64,000 nt of DNA from Pelobates cultripes (taxonomy: Eukaryota; Chordata; Amphibia; Anura; Pelobatidae). Of the stretch, positions 48,477 to 58,580 are shown one piece after another. The position numbers were made by a program, and so were the translations under genes. Within the stretch, counting starts at the first letter, position 1; each line of letters opens with the position of its first letter. Where the stretch lies: contig OW240916.1 of assembly GCA_933207985.1 (NCBI GenBank), forward strand, positions 300,327,561 to 300,391,560, read 5' to 3'. The notes below the pieces were generated by a model. It was not told the origin of the DNA and did not search any database. It saw only the letters and a program-made list of their open reading frames with translations.

Positions 48477-48639
48477 CCTCATGTGCACAACACCAAATGG
48501 CAGTACCTTTTCAATGGTGAGTTACCCATACAATACAACCTCGAATAATATAGGCACAATCATACAATACACAGTCTGATGTACAATGTGTCCATACATT
48601 ACAAAGAACCCAGTACAATAAAGAGATATTAATACACTA

Positions 48640-48985
48640 CACAGAGCTGAGCATACTACAGAGATATCCATAAAATACTCAGAGCTGGGCACAACACAAA
48701 GACACCCATTAAATACACATAGGTGATTTGGCTATAGAGCTATCCATACAACAGGCAGAGCTGAGTAAAATACAGAGCTACCCATACATTACAAAGAACA
48801 CAGAGCTTATCATGCTACAGAGATATCCATGTAATACTCAGAGCTGGGCACAACACAAAGATACCCATTAAATACACAGAGCTTGATGCTACCGAGATAC
48901 CCATACAACAGACAGAGCTGAGTAAAATATAGGTAAACCACACAGAGCTGGGCACAATACGGAGAAACTCATAGCTATCCCACAC
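48640..48985. repeat. Degenerate minisatellite
   Basis: Repeated CAGAGCTGGGCAC, ACAGAGATATCCAT and AAATACACA modules in about 35-bp units of uneven spacing. The units are too diverged and variable to be CRISPR-like. Confidence 0.7.
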
Positions 48986-50633
48986 AGCCAGGGTCACTTG
49001 ATCTTTTCTTTTCTGATTTTATCTTCAGTAGAGATCCTGCTATGATATCTACAGCTTTATAGTGAATGTTGCTGCTGTTATTAAACATGTCAGCTACACA
49101 GTGTGCATAGGGTAATGCAGCAGGATGCTGATAAAACATGTATTACTTTTCTGCAGTAGTTTTATGGAGACAAGATGTATCTAGCATGGTTAACAGAAGT
49201 TACAATTATGACTGATTGAAACAGATTGAAATTAGAATCACAGAGCAGACACCGCCCCAGTCCTGTAGTGTTGAACTTCACAACTTTTCAACTATCCATA
49301 GCATGTGTACCAGTTCTCAGTTTTAGAGTGACTGAGCACTTTAAAGAAGATGGTGGTCACTGGGAAGCTGAGCATACACTTTGCAATGTGCTGTCGGAGT
49401 TACTAAAACTATTAGTTACAGGCAGCATAGTGCTGTTAGAAATATTTGCCATTTTCACTCCTTTCCTTCATAAAAGTAGACTAGGCATGTGTAAAACCTG
49501 CTAAAACAGGACAGATGTCAAATCCGTCCCATTTCTTTAACATGCCTAGTTGCTCTCAAGAAATCTTCTCCATACAGCCACCAATGATGGCCGAGGGTCC
49601 CAGCAGAACTGGAATCTATTTCAGAAGAGACAGATTTTTAAAAATGTTTCCACACACATAGGCAATCGATGGAGCAAGTTATTTTACTTTTATTAGAATA
49701 TCTCCCTTCTCCCAGAAGAATAATCTTAGTGTTCATAAACTATTGCAAATATCTTTCCCACATAAAAACTGGTTGGTTGCTGCCACAAGTACCTGCATGG
49801 ACAAGCCTCCACTGTTAGCTCCTCAGAAGAGGTCATCAAATTACTTTGATCTCTGAAAGGGTTTACCTGTGCAGTAAGGACAACGTGGTGTAGAAATGAT
49901 AAAAAGATGTGTTTACGTTTGGAAAACTGCATTAACAACTGATAAATGTCTAATGGTGGTTTGGGTTTTATGATTTAAAATTAAACAGTTTCACTCAGGC
50001 TGTGATCTTTCTCTTTGCTGATAGAGCACAGATAACCAAGCTTTAAAATTGACCCCCATGGCTATATTTGTTATATTTCTTTGAAGTTGAAGTTTTTGGT
50101 CTTTGTGCTGAACATTTTGCTGGACTTGGTCCTTGTGCTAAACAGAATAGCAAAATGTGGGCTAAAACTGTGACAATAGCTGAGTAGCTGAATAGCTGAG
50201 TAGCTGTTTTTTGCATAAATGTTCCCATTCAGTTTACAATGCCTTGAATTCCTTGCTGTCTAAACCTGGTGAACGGATTAATGAGCACATGTTGACTTTT
50301 ATAAATTGAAGTCCCAAGTGCAACTGAATATAAATGCCACACGTGAAATAGTGTCATAAAATACTGTAGACAATATGACATTTCACAGCTGTGGCACGCT
50401 GAACTCAGTCATAAGGACATTTACTTTTAAAAGTCCATTTCATGCAAGTGGTTTTATTTCTACCATGCTCATTGAAACAGAGAAACATCCGCTATCAACA
50501 CAGGCCACATTTTTACACTGTTGGAATTTAAAAACAATGTATGAGGGGCATGAAAAAAATATTAATTTGAAGAACCAATCAATATGAGAAGATTTGACGT
50601 GCTTTGTTGTCTCTAATGTAATTCTATAAAGAA
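48986..50633. other. Intergenic, no gene seen
   Basis: An open frame of 92 codons at 49226-49504 shows no known motif and no splice context. Otherwise nothing recognised. Confidence 0.4.
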
Positions 50634-51230
50634 TTAAAGGGACACTATAATCACCAGAACAACTACAGCTTATTGCACTTGTTCTTGTGAGTAGAAACAT
50701 TCCCTTCATGCTTTTTGCAGTAAACACTGTTTTTTTCAGAGAAAATTCACTGTTTACATTACAGCCTAGGGATCCATCCACTGGCTACTTCTCAGATAGC
50801 TGCTCTAGAGGTGCTTCATGGGGCAGTGCTGCATAGTGTGACTGACATTCAGTGTCTCCAGCCAGTGCATGGAGACACTGAACTTTCCTCCTAGAGATGC
50901 ATTGATTCAATGGATCTCTATGAGGAGTAGCTGATTGTCCAGGGCTGTGTTTGGCTTGTGCTGGCTCTGCCCCTGATCTGTCTCTATGACAGTCTCAGCC
51001 AATCCTATGGGAAAGCATTGTGATTGGCTTAGAGAATCACTTCTAATGATGTCAGCCAAGCACGCAGATCAGGGGCAGAGCCAGCAGCAGCAGACTTGAA
51101 TACAAGTAAGATTTATTTATTTTAGAGGGGCAAGGGGGAAACCGAGGTGGGGGTGGGGGTAGATGGTGGTTTTATCACCATATGGTCAGGAATACATGCT
51201 TGTGTTCATGACCCTGTAGTATTCCTTTAA
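50634..51230. mobile_element. TTAA MITE (597 bp)
   Basis: TTAAAGGGACACTATAATCA at the left and, from the other strand, TTAAAGGAATACTACAGGGT at the right, with TTAA at 50634-50637 and 51227-51230. The interior has hairpin pieces such as AGTGTCTCCA/TGGAGACACT and GATCAGGGGCAGAGCCAGC with GCTGGCTCTGCCCCTGATC. Related in style to 44789 and 47995, but a different family. Confidence 0.75.
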
Positions 51231-51735
51231 ACAGTGTTAGATATGTATGGTCATTTAACCCATTAATAAACTTAACACTTTTTATGTAGTGGTCTTGGAA
51301 CAAATAGGGATATTTCACTGATAACATTAGATATCCATGTATCAATAGATATCTGGGGCTCCTCTATGTCAGCAGTGACTATATTTAGTGGCCTCAAGCT
51401 GACAGATAAAACATGACAAGCTGTCGTATGCCATTAAAACATAGCAGTCGCACTTTATTGATGATGTTGCAGGGTACAGGAGAGATCAGAGGAAGACCCG
51501 CAGAGCCTAAAGAGTCCTTGATAGAGTTCTGTAATAACCACTTTTATGACTGATCACATTAGAAGTGTGATCAGATTGTGGTCTCAGGATTGAATCCAGT
51601 GTCTGATCACTGTGTGTGATCAGACATACAGAGAGAAAGCTGAGGCTATGTTTCGGGCTCTGTGAACCTGTCCCACAGCAGTTGGAAAGAATCAGTGTGT
51701 TTCTCCTTCGGAGATCTGACAGTTAAAAAAGTAGA
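51231..51735. other. Flank of the PLE insertion, no gene seen
   Basis: Includes a perfect hairpin at 51601-51625 (GTCTGATCAC/GTGATCAGAC) and related GATCAC motifs nearby. No coding signal. Confidence 0.45.
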
Positions 51736-51752
51736 TCTAATATATGTACAGT
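51736..51752. repeat. Target site duplication, left copy, of the composite PLE
   Basis: TCTAATATATGTACAGT, 17 bp, is identical to 58564-58580. The element sequence begins immediately inside both copies. Confidence 0.8.
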
Positions 51753-52496
51753 AGATATTGGTGCGGTGTAAGTGACAAGGACCTACACCTATAAGTGGAG
51801 CGCTCAAACACAGATAAATCTTACCAAAACGTAGTCTCATTCAATGGTAAAATATGGGGTACATGTCAACATAAAATACAGAAAATACAATATAGTGTAG
51901 ACGGTACTAAAAAATGGCTTCACAGTGATTATAATAATATTGTGTTGAATATTACACTCACATTTCAAGGAGCCTGTATATAGAAAACACTGGCTCCGTA
52001 TAAAGGCTTGTGTGCTGTTATGGTAGCACCACCCTCCTACTTCGGCTTGAAGAATTTCTCAGGAACACGAAAAAAAGAGAAGAAAGCAAACCAATGTGTA
52101 GACTTATGGTGATAGATGGCACAGATATGTGTTCAATAAATGGGGTGCTCACCTGGTCCTGAGCCTACGAATCCCGGCTCTAGGTATGTGGATTTTGTGC
52201 CAGTTTGAATGGGGATGGCACTACCCCTGTGAGGATTCCTTGGAGGCTCCAAAAGGAACTTGGATGAGGTATTGAATAAAAATGGTGAATTTATTAGTTT
52301 AAAATAAACATAAAAACAAAGATGATAAAAGTCCTCAAATAAAAGTCCTTTAAAAATGGCCAATACGCGTTTCACTCTCAAATAGAGCTTCTTCAGTCAG
52401 CTGTAATGTTGGTCCTCTGAATCCTCCATTTTAAATGTCATCTGGGTCTTCCCCTTTAATGAGTTAAGTTCATTCTGTCCAATCAGATTCAATTTC
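51753..52496 (-). repeat. PLE pseudo-LTR, minus, 3'-truncated (744 bp)
   Basis: Matches the 890-bp units at 54620 and 57678 on the opposite strand but lacks their last 146 bp. The break sits exactly at the left target duplication. Where pseudo-LTR 1 and 2 differ, this copy agrees with pseudo-LTR 2 at the four sites it covers. Confidence 0.85.
52359..52401 (-). ncRNA. Hammerhead-ribozyme-like motif
   Basis: Minus-strand copy of the motif described at 54715-54757, with identical core blocks CTGAAGA and GAAACGCGTA. Confidence 0.55.
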
Positions 52497-52564
52497 ACAT
52501 AATGTGTGTGTATGTGTGTACCTTTAATAGGTTAATGATGTTGACGCCTTTATTTGTCTATTTT

Positions 52565-53050
52565 TTCATTGGTAGGCAGCATTGGTTGGCGGAAGTGCTT
52601 GTTTTCAACTGGGTGGTTGGCGGAAGTGACGTCATCTAATCATGTGATCGCCATCCAGCCAAATAGGGCTGCAGAATTGGAATGACAGTAAAATTGCATG
52701 ATGTCAAATATTAAATTCCTAGTGATATAATATAAATGTTGGTGCATATAGACTAATATATTTACATTGTTAAAGGTGCATATAGTGCTGGGGTTTTTTT
52801 TTTCTTCTCTTTTCATTGGTGGGCAGCATTGGTTGGCGGAAGTACTTGTTTTCAACCAGGTGGTTGGCGGAAGTGACATCATCTAATCATGTGATCGCCA
52901 TCCAGCCAAGGAAAAAAAAAAGGCAAAAAGGGCTGCAGAATTGAAATGACAGTAAAATTGCATAATGTCAGATATTACATTCCCAGTGATAAAATATAAT
53001 TTGTGGTGCATATAGACTAATATATTTACATTGTTAAAGGTGCATACAGT
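52565..53050 (-). repeat. PLE 3'-region direct repeat (two units)
   Basis: Two diverged copies, 52565-52788 and 52813-53050, in minus orientation. They are equivalent to 57091-57610. The first keeps TGACGTCA (52627-52634) next to CACTTCCGCC on the minus strand. Confidence 0.8.
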
Positions 53051-53322
53051 GCCGATGGTACATATATTTTTATACATTAAAAAGGTGATATTACATACAT
53101 ATGTGCTGGAATAGATATCCTTATTGGGTATTTTCCCAAAAGGTGGTTAAATCAATCTTCTTTAAGTGGTATTCACAATGTTTATAAGTTTGGGCATAAA
53201 TAATATGCCACTGATTGAAAATGAATAAGAAAAATGTATAAAAGAAAAACAAGGGTACAAAAGAGTAGAGTGGATTACAATGGATAAATTCCATTGAACC
53301 CCAAAAAAAGGGAGATACCCAT

Positions 53323-54619
53323 TTAAATGAAATGGCAGAGTTCGAAGTCTATATTCAAACCCCGGGGCTTTAAGGTCCCGAGGTTGAATATCCACCTCAT
53401 CTCACTCTGTCCCAGTAATTTATTAAGGTCGCCTCACCGCCAATTCCCCTTAACCTTTTGTATACCCATAAAGAGTAATTGAGTGGGATCACTATTGTGG
53501 GCTAGGGTGAAGTGGTGTGATACACTGTGTCCTTCAAATTTTTTCTTTATATTTCTAGTGTGTTCCTCAATCCTAGTGTGCAAATTCCGTTTGGTGCGTC
53601 CCACATATTTTAAACCGCAAGGACATTCCAATAAATATATTACGTTGTTTGAGTAACAAGTTATAAGTTCTTTAATAGGGAATTCCTCATCGTTATTGCA
53701 GTTCTTAAAAGTCTTAATATGTCTCTTTTTATTGTTGGTGTTCCTACACGCAAGACAAGTACCACATCCGTAAAAACTCTTTCCTTTATTTAGGAAGGTA
53801 GTAGTTTTAGTTTTTTTAATGTGGTTCTTTACCAAAAGTCGGTTTAAATTAGCTGCACCCCTAAATATTATCTTGGGTTTTGGTGGTAGAATCTGGGATA
53901 GGGCATGGTCCTGAAGTAAAATAGGCCAATGTTTATTTAGGATTTTCCTTAATGCCTTATTGTTATGGCTGTAATTACATACAATAGGTAAATTGACCTC
54001 ACATTCATTTTGCGTTTTGTTTTTTTCTTGTAATAAAGTGCTCTGTGAAATTTTTAAAACTTGTGTATAAGTGTCGTTGAGGATCTCCTTTTTATAGCCC
54101 TTATCTAACAAGTCGGTAATTAATTTGTCTGCTTGTTCCTTGAAGGTGTCATTGTCCGTGCAATTTCTTTTTATACGTATAAGTTGTGATTTAGGTACAC
54201 TATTTAGCCAAGGGGAAAAGTGACAGCTTGAGGTGTGGATAAAGCTGTTCACATCTACATCTTTAAAGTGTGTCTTGGTCTTGATCTTTTCATCATCAAT
54301 AAAAATATCCAAATCTAAAAATGTAACCGTGTGTTTACTAAAATTTGTTGATAAAATAATGCCCCATTCATTATTATTTAATTGATTTAAAAAACTTTGT
54401 AGCGTATCTTCTGTGCCCTTCCAAATAAAAACAGGTCATCTATGTAACGGCGATAGGTCACCAGGCCCCCTACCCAGCCCTCATTAAGTTGTAAGTGTTG
54501 GCGCTCCCAGTCTGCCATGAACAGGTTGGCGTAGCTGGGTGCGAACCTGGTGCCCATCGCCGTCCCACATGCCTGTAAGTAAAAAGTGTCATCGTACCAA
54601 AAATAATTACTGGTTAAAA
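53323..54619 (-). pseudogene. PLE ORF remnant: RT C-terminal part and GIY-YIG endonuclease
   Basis: The minus-strand ORF enters at its 5'-truncated end inside the RT. Visible motifs are GTAMGTRFAPSYANLFM (about 54572-54522) and the catalytic RYIDDLFLF, with YIDD at 54446-54435. One T is missing just after the box (near 54425), shifting the frame. The next frame is open from 54312 to 53434 and covers the linker and most of the endonuclease. A premature TGA (53434-53436) replaces the Gly codon found in the plus-strand copy. The remaining C-terminal codons run to the ancestral stop at 53323-53325. Compared with the other copy, this one keeps the RT catalytic box that the other has lost. Confidence 0.85.
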
Positions 54620-55509
54620 GAAATTGAATCTGATTGGACAGAATGAACTTAACTCATTAAAGGGGAAGACCCAGATGACATTTAAAATGGAGGATTCAGA
54701 GGACCAACATTACAGCTGACTGAAGAAGCTCTATTTGAGAGTGAAACGCGTATTGGCCATTTTTAATGGACTTTTATTTGAGGACTTTTATCATCTTTGT
54801 TTTTATGTTTATTTTAAACTAATAAATTCACCATTTTTATTCAATACCTCATCCAAGTTCCTTTTGGAGCCTCCAAGGAATCCTCACAGGGGTAGTGCCA
54901 TCCCCATTCAAACTGGCACAAAATCCACATACCTAGAGCTGGGATTCGTAGGCTCAGGACCAGGTGAGCACCCCATTTATTGAACACATATCTGTGCCAT
55001 CTATCACCATAAGTCTACACATTGGTTTGCTTTCTTCTCTTTTTTTCGTGTTCCTGAGAAATTCTTCAAGCCCAAGTAGGAGGGTGGTGCTACCATAACA
55101 GCACACAAGCCTTTATACGGAGCCAGTGTTTTCTATATACAGGCTCCTTGAAATGTGAGTGTAATATTCAACACAATATTATTATAATCACTGTGAAGCC
55201 ATTTTTTAGTACCGTCTACACTATATTGTATTTTCTGTATTTTATGTTAACATGTACCCCATATTTTACCATTGAATGAGACTACGTTTTGGTAAGATTT
55301 ATCTGTGTTTGAGCGCTCCACTTATAGGTGTAGGTCCTTGTCACTTACACCGCACCAATATCTACTAAATTTATTCAGTGGAATAGAGGATATTTCCACA
55401 CTAGAGTATTGAGCTGCCTGTAAATCACTTTTTGACTCTTTTGAGCACTTTTGTTATACACACTCCTCTGTAAAAAGAGGCAACCTTTGATTGGTATTCA
55501 TAGATTCTA
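54620..55509 (+). repeat. PLE pseudo-LTR 1 (890 bp)
   Basis: The same length as pseudo-LTR 2, differing at about five sites by eye. It starts GAAATTGAATCTGATTGG, directly against the truncated RT of the minus-strand copy, and ends ATTCATAGATTCTA. A hammerhead-like motif lies near its 5' end. An 82-codon open frame beginning in that motif is shared by all three units and is probably not coding. Confidence 0.9.
54715..54757 (+). ncRNA. Hammerhead-ribozyme-like motif in PLE pseudo-LTR
   Basis: Reads as a minimal hammerhead: stem I strand GCTGA, core CTGAAGA (54720-54726), a stem-loop II built on CTCT/AGAG (54729-54741), core GAAA (54743-54746), a tiny stem III ACG/CGT, predicted cleavage after A54752, then stem I strand TTGGC. 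Stem I has two wobble pairs, and stem II needs one unpaired base beside the core. PLE pseudo-LTRs are known to encode hammerheads, which supports the reading. Activity is not shown. Confidence 0.6.
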
Positions 55510-55537
55510 TATATCCTCGTGTGTAAACATAGCCATT

Positions 55538-56818
55538 ATGTCATTATTCGAACAAAAAAAAAAACAATGTACTAACATTGATGAATTATTTGGGGAAGAA
55601 GAATTTGTCTTCAACCAAATTGATAGAATGGAAGAAAAATCTATATTTGACTGCCAGAGAATACTTGAAAAAACATTAAGTAAGGAGACCAGAATTAAAT
55701 GGGAAATTGCTACTCTGGAAAAATACATTACAGATACGCTACAAAGTTTTTTAAATCAATTAAATAATAATGAATGGGGCATTATTTTATCAACAAATTT
55801 TAGTAAACACACGGTTACATTTTTAGATTTGGATATTTTTATTGATGATGAAAAGATCAAGACCAAGACACACTTTAAAGATGTAGATGTGAACAGCTTT
55901 ATCCACACCTCAAGCTGTCACTTTTCCCCTTGGCTAAATAGTGTACCTAAATCACAACTTATACGTATAAAAAGAAATTGCACGGACAATGACACCTTCA
56001 AGGAACAAGCAGACAAATTAATTACCGACTTGTTAGATAAGGGCTATAAAAAGGAGACCCTCAACGACACTTATACACAAGTTTTAAAAATTTCACAGAG
56101 CACTTTATTACAAGAAAAAAACAAAACGCAATATGAATGTGAGGTCAATTTACCTATTGTATGTAATTACAGCCATAACAATAAGGCATTAAGGAAAATC
56201 CTAAATAAACATTGGCCTATTTTACTTCAGGACCATGCCCTATCCCAGATTCTACCACCAAAACCCAAGATAATATTTAGGGGTGCAGCTAATTTAAACA
56301 GACTTTTGGTAAAGAACCACATTAAAAAAACTAAAACTACTACCTTCCTAAATAAAGGAAATGGTTTTTACGGATGTGGTACTTGTCTTGCGTGTAGGAA
56401 CACCAACAATAAAAAGAGACATATTAAGACTTTTAAGAACTGCAATAACGATGAGGAATTCCCTATTAAAGAACTTATAACTTGTTACTCAAACAACGTA
56501 ATATATTTATTGGAATGTCCTTGCGGTTTAAAATATGTGGGACGCACCAAACGGAATTTGCACACTAGGATTGAGGAACACACTAGAAATATAAAGAAAA
56601 AATTTGAAGGACACAGTGTATCACACCACTTCACCCTAGCCCACAATAGTGATCCCACTCAATTACTCTTTATGGGTATACAAAAGGTTAAGGGGAATTG
56701 GCGGGGAGGCGACCTTAATAAATTACTGGGACAGAGTGAGATGAGGTGGATATTCAACCTCGGGACCTTAAAGCCCCGGGGTTTGAATATAGACTTCGAA
56801 CTCTGCCATTTCATTTAA
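55538..56818 (+). CDS. PLE protein lacking most of its RT, with GIY-YIG endonuclease (transposon-encoded)
   Basis: The start ATG lies 28 bp after pseudo-LTR 1; an upstream ATG at 55451 lies inside the LTR and is less likely. 426 codons, uninterrupted. Residues 1 to about 64 are a charged N-terminus. Residue 65 onward joins directly to sequence that follows the RT catalytic box in the other copy, so fingers, palm and YIDD are gone. Next come the linker, a Cys-rich knuckle GCGTCLACRN, then the endonuclease: VIYLLECPCGLKYVGRT, RIEEH, HSVSHHF and a C-terminal E-RWIFNLGTLKPRGLN block. PLE endonucleases nick target DNA in the nucleus. Without an RT this protein cannot copy RNA. The intact frame suggests a recent deletion. 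Confidence 0.85.
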   Translation: MSLFEQKKKQCTNIDELFGEEEFVFNQIDRMEEKSIFDCQRILEKTLSKETRIKWEIATLEKYITDTLQSFLNQLNNNEWGIILSTNFSKHTVTFLDLDIFIDDEKIKTKTHFKDVDVNSFIHTSSCHFSPWLNSVPKSQLIRIKRNCTDNDTFKEQADKLITDLLDKGYKKETLNDTYTQVLKISQSTLLQEKNKTQYECEVNLPIVCNYSHNNKALRKILNKHWPILLQDHALSQILPPKPKIIFRGAANLNRLLVKNHIKKTKTTTFLNKGNGFYGCGTCLACRNTNNKKRHIKTFKNCNNDEEFPIKELITCYSNNVIYLLECPCGLKYVGRTKRNLHTRIEEHTRNIKKKFEGHSVSHHFTLAHNSDPTQLLFMGIQKVKGNWRGGDLNKLLGQSEMRWIFNLGTLKPRGLNIDFELCHFI

Positions 56819-57090
56819 ATGGGTATCTCCCTTTTTTTGGGGTTCAATGGAATTTATCCATTGTAATCCACTCTACTCTTTTTGTACCCTTGTTTTTCTT
56901 TTATACATTTTTCTTATTCATTTTCAATCAGTGGCATATTATTTATGCCCAAACTTATAAACATTGTGAATACCACTTAAAGAATATTGATTTAACCACC
57001 TTTTGGGAAAATACCCAATAAGGATATCTATTCCAGCACATATGTATGTAATATCACCTTTTTAATGTATAAAAATATATGTACCATCGG

Positions 57091-57610
57091 CACTGTATGC
57101 ACCTTTAACAATGTAAATATATTAGTCTATATGCACCACAAATTATATTTTATCACTGGGAATGTAATATCTGACATTATGCAATTTTACTGTCATTTCA
57201 ATTCTGCAGCCCTTTTTGCCTTTTTTTTTTTTTCTTGGCTGGATGGCGATCACATGATTAGATGATGTCACTTCCGCCAACCACCTGGTTGAAAACAAGT
57301 ACTTCCGCCAACCAATGCTGCCCACCAATGAAAGAGGAAGGAAAAAAAAAACAAAAAAAAACCCAGCACTATATGCACCTTTAACAATGTAAATATATTA
57401 GTCTATATGCACCAACATTTATATTATATCACTAGGAATTTAATATTTGACATCATGCAATTTTACTGTCATTCCAATTCTGCAGCCCTTTTTGCCCTTT
57501 TTTTTTTTTATTTGGCTGGATGGCGATCACATGATTAGATGACGTCACTTCCGCCAACCACCCAGTTGAAAACAAGCACTTCCGCCAACCAATGCTGCCT
57601 ACCAATGAAA
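57091..57610 (+). repeat. PLE 3'-region direct repeat (two units, about 276-bp period)
   Basis: Units 57091-57333 and 57367-57610 share ATGCACCTTTAACAATG, CTGGATGGCGATCACATG and ACTTCCGCCAACCA. The second has a perfect TGACGTCA (57540-57547) beside CACTTCCGCC; the first has TGATGTCA. These resemble CRE and ETS binding sites. The regulatory role is inference only. Confidence 0.8.
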
Positions 57611-57677
57611 AAATAGACAAATAAAGGCGTCAACATCATTAACCTATTAAAGGTACACACATACACACACATTATGT

Positions 57678-58567
57678 GAAATTGAATCTGATTGGACAGA
57701 ATGAACTTAACTCATTAAAGGGGAAGACCCAGATGACATTTAAAATGGAGGATTCAGAGGACCAACATTACAGCTGACTGAAGAAGCTCTATTTGAGAGT
57801 GAAACGCGTATTGGCCATTTTTAAAGGACTTTTATTTGAGGACTTTTATCATCTTTGTTTTTATGTTTATTTTAAACTAATAAATTCACCATTTTTATTC
57901 AATACCTCATCCAAGTTCCTTTTGGAGCCTCCAAGGAATCCTCACAGGGGTAGTGCCATCCCCATTCAAACTGGCACAAAATCCACATACCTAGAGCCGG
58001 GATTCGTAGGCTCAGGACCAGGTGAGCACCCCATTTATTGAACACATATCTGTGCCATCTATCACCATAAGTCTACACATTGGTTTGCTTTCTTCTCTTT
58101 TTTTCGTGTTCCTGAGAAATTCTTCAAGCCGAAGTAGGAGGGTGGTGCTACCATAACAGCACACAAGCCTTTATACGGAGCCAGTGTTTTCTATATACAG
58201 GCTCCTTGAAATGTGAGTGTAATATTCAACACAATATTATTATAATCACTGTGAAGCCATTTTTTAGTACCGTCTACACTATATTGTATTTTCTGTATTT
58301 TATGTTGACATGTACCCCATATTTTACCATTGAATGAGACTACGTTTTGGTAAGATTTATCTGTGTTTGAGCGCTCCACTTATAGGTGTAGGTCCTTGTC
58401 ACTTACACCGCACCAATATCTACTAAATTTATTCAGTGGAATAGAGGATATTTCCACACTAGTGTATTGAGCTGCCTGTAAATCACTTTTTGACTCTTTT
58501 GAGCACTTTTGTTATACACACTCCTCTGTAAAAAGAGGCAACCTTTGATTGGTATTCATAGATTCTA
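57678..58567 (+). repeat. PLE pseudo-LTR 2 (890 bp)
   Basis: Downstream unit matching 54620-55509. Its last four bases (TCTA) overlap the first bases of the right target duplication, so the exact element end is ambiguous by up to four bases. Confidence 0.9.
57773..57815 (+). ncRNA. Hammerhead-ribozyme-like motif
   Basis: Third copy of the motif at 54715-54757, identical through the core and both stems. Confidence 0.6.
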
Positions 58568-58580
58568 ATATATGTACAGT
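58564..58580. repeat. Target site duplication, right copy, of the composite PLE
   Basis: TCTAATATATGTACAGT, identical to 51736-51752. Confidence 0.8.

Larger units (their letters stand above)
51753..58563. mobile_element. Composite Penelope-like element: inverted partial copy plus full-length-LTR copy
   Basis: Order on the plus strand: truncated pseudo-LTR (minus, 51753-52496), 3' region (minus), ORF remnant (minus, to 54619), pseudo-LTR 1 (plus, 54620-55509), ORF (plus, 55538-56818), 3' region (plus), pseudo-LTR 2 (plus, from 57678). PLEs are eukaryotic retroelements encoding an RT related to telomerase and usually a GIY-YIG endonuclease. Complex tandem and inverted copies with pseudo-LTRs are typical of them. 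The 17-bp duplication flanks the whole composite. The two halves are about 99% identical by eye. Confidence 0.85.

Noticed and set aside
48640..48985. CRISPR-like array
   Set aside because: Units are degenerate and unevenly spaced, without constant repeats or unique spacers, and the DNA is eukaryotic.
51795..51983. 62-codon frame also present at 58191-58379 (minus)
   Set aside because: Part of the PLE pseudo-LTR, on the strand opposite to the element; no domain.
53434..54312. Independent 292-aa host gene on the minus strand
   Set aside because: Near-identical to the PLE ORF on the plus strand and ends at a mutation-created stop; a transposon remnant.
54735..54983. 82-codon frame shared by three PLE pseudo-LTRs (also 52133-52381 minus and 57793-58041)
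   Set aside because: Its conservation is explained by the near identity of the LTR copies; it begins inside the ribozyme motif and shows no protein family.
55451..55537. Upstream in-frame ATG for the PLE protein
   Set aside because: Lies in the pseudo-LTR and would add 29 residues without family similarity; ATG at 55538 is preferred.
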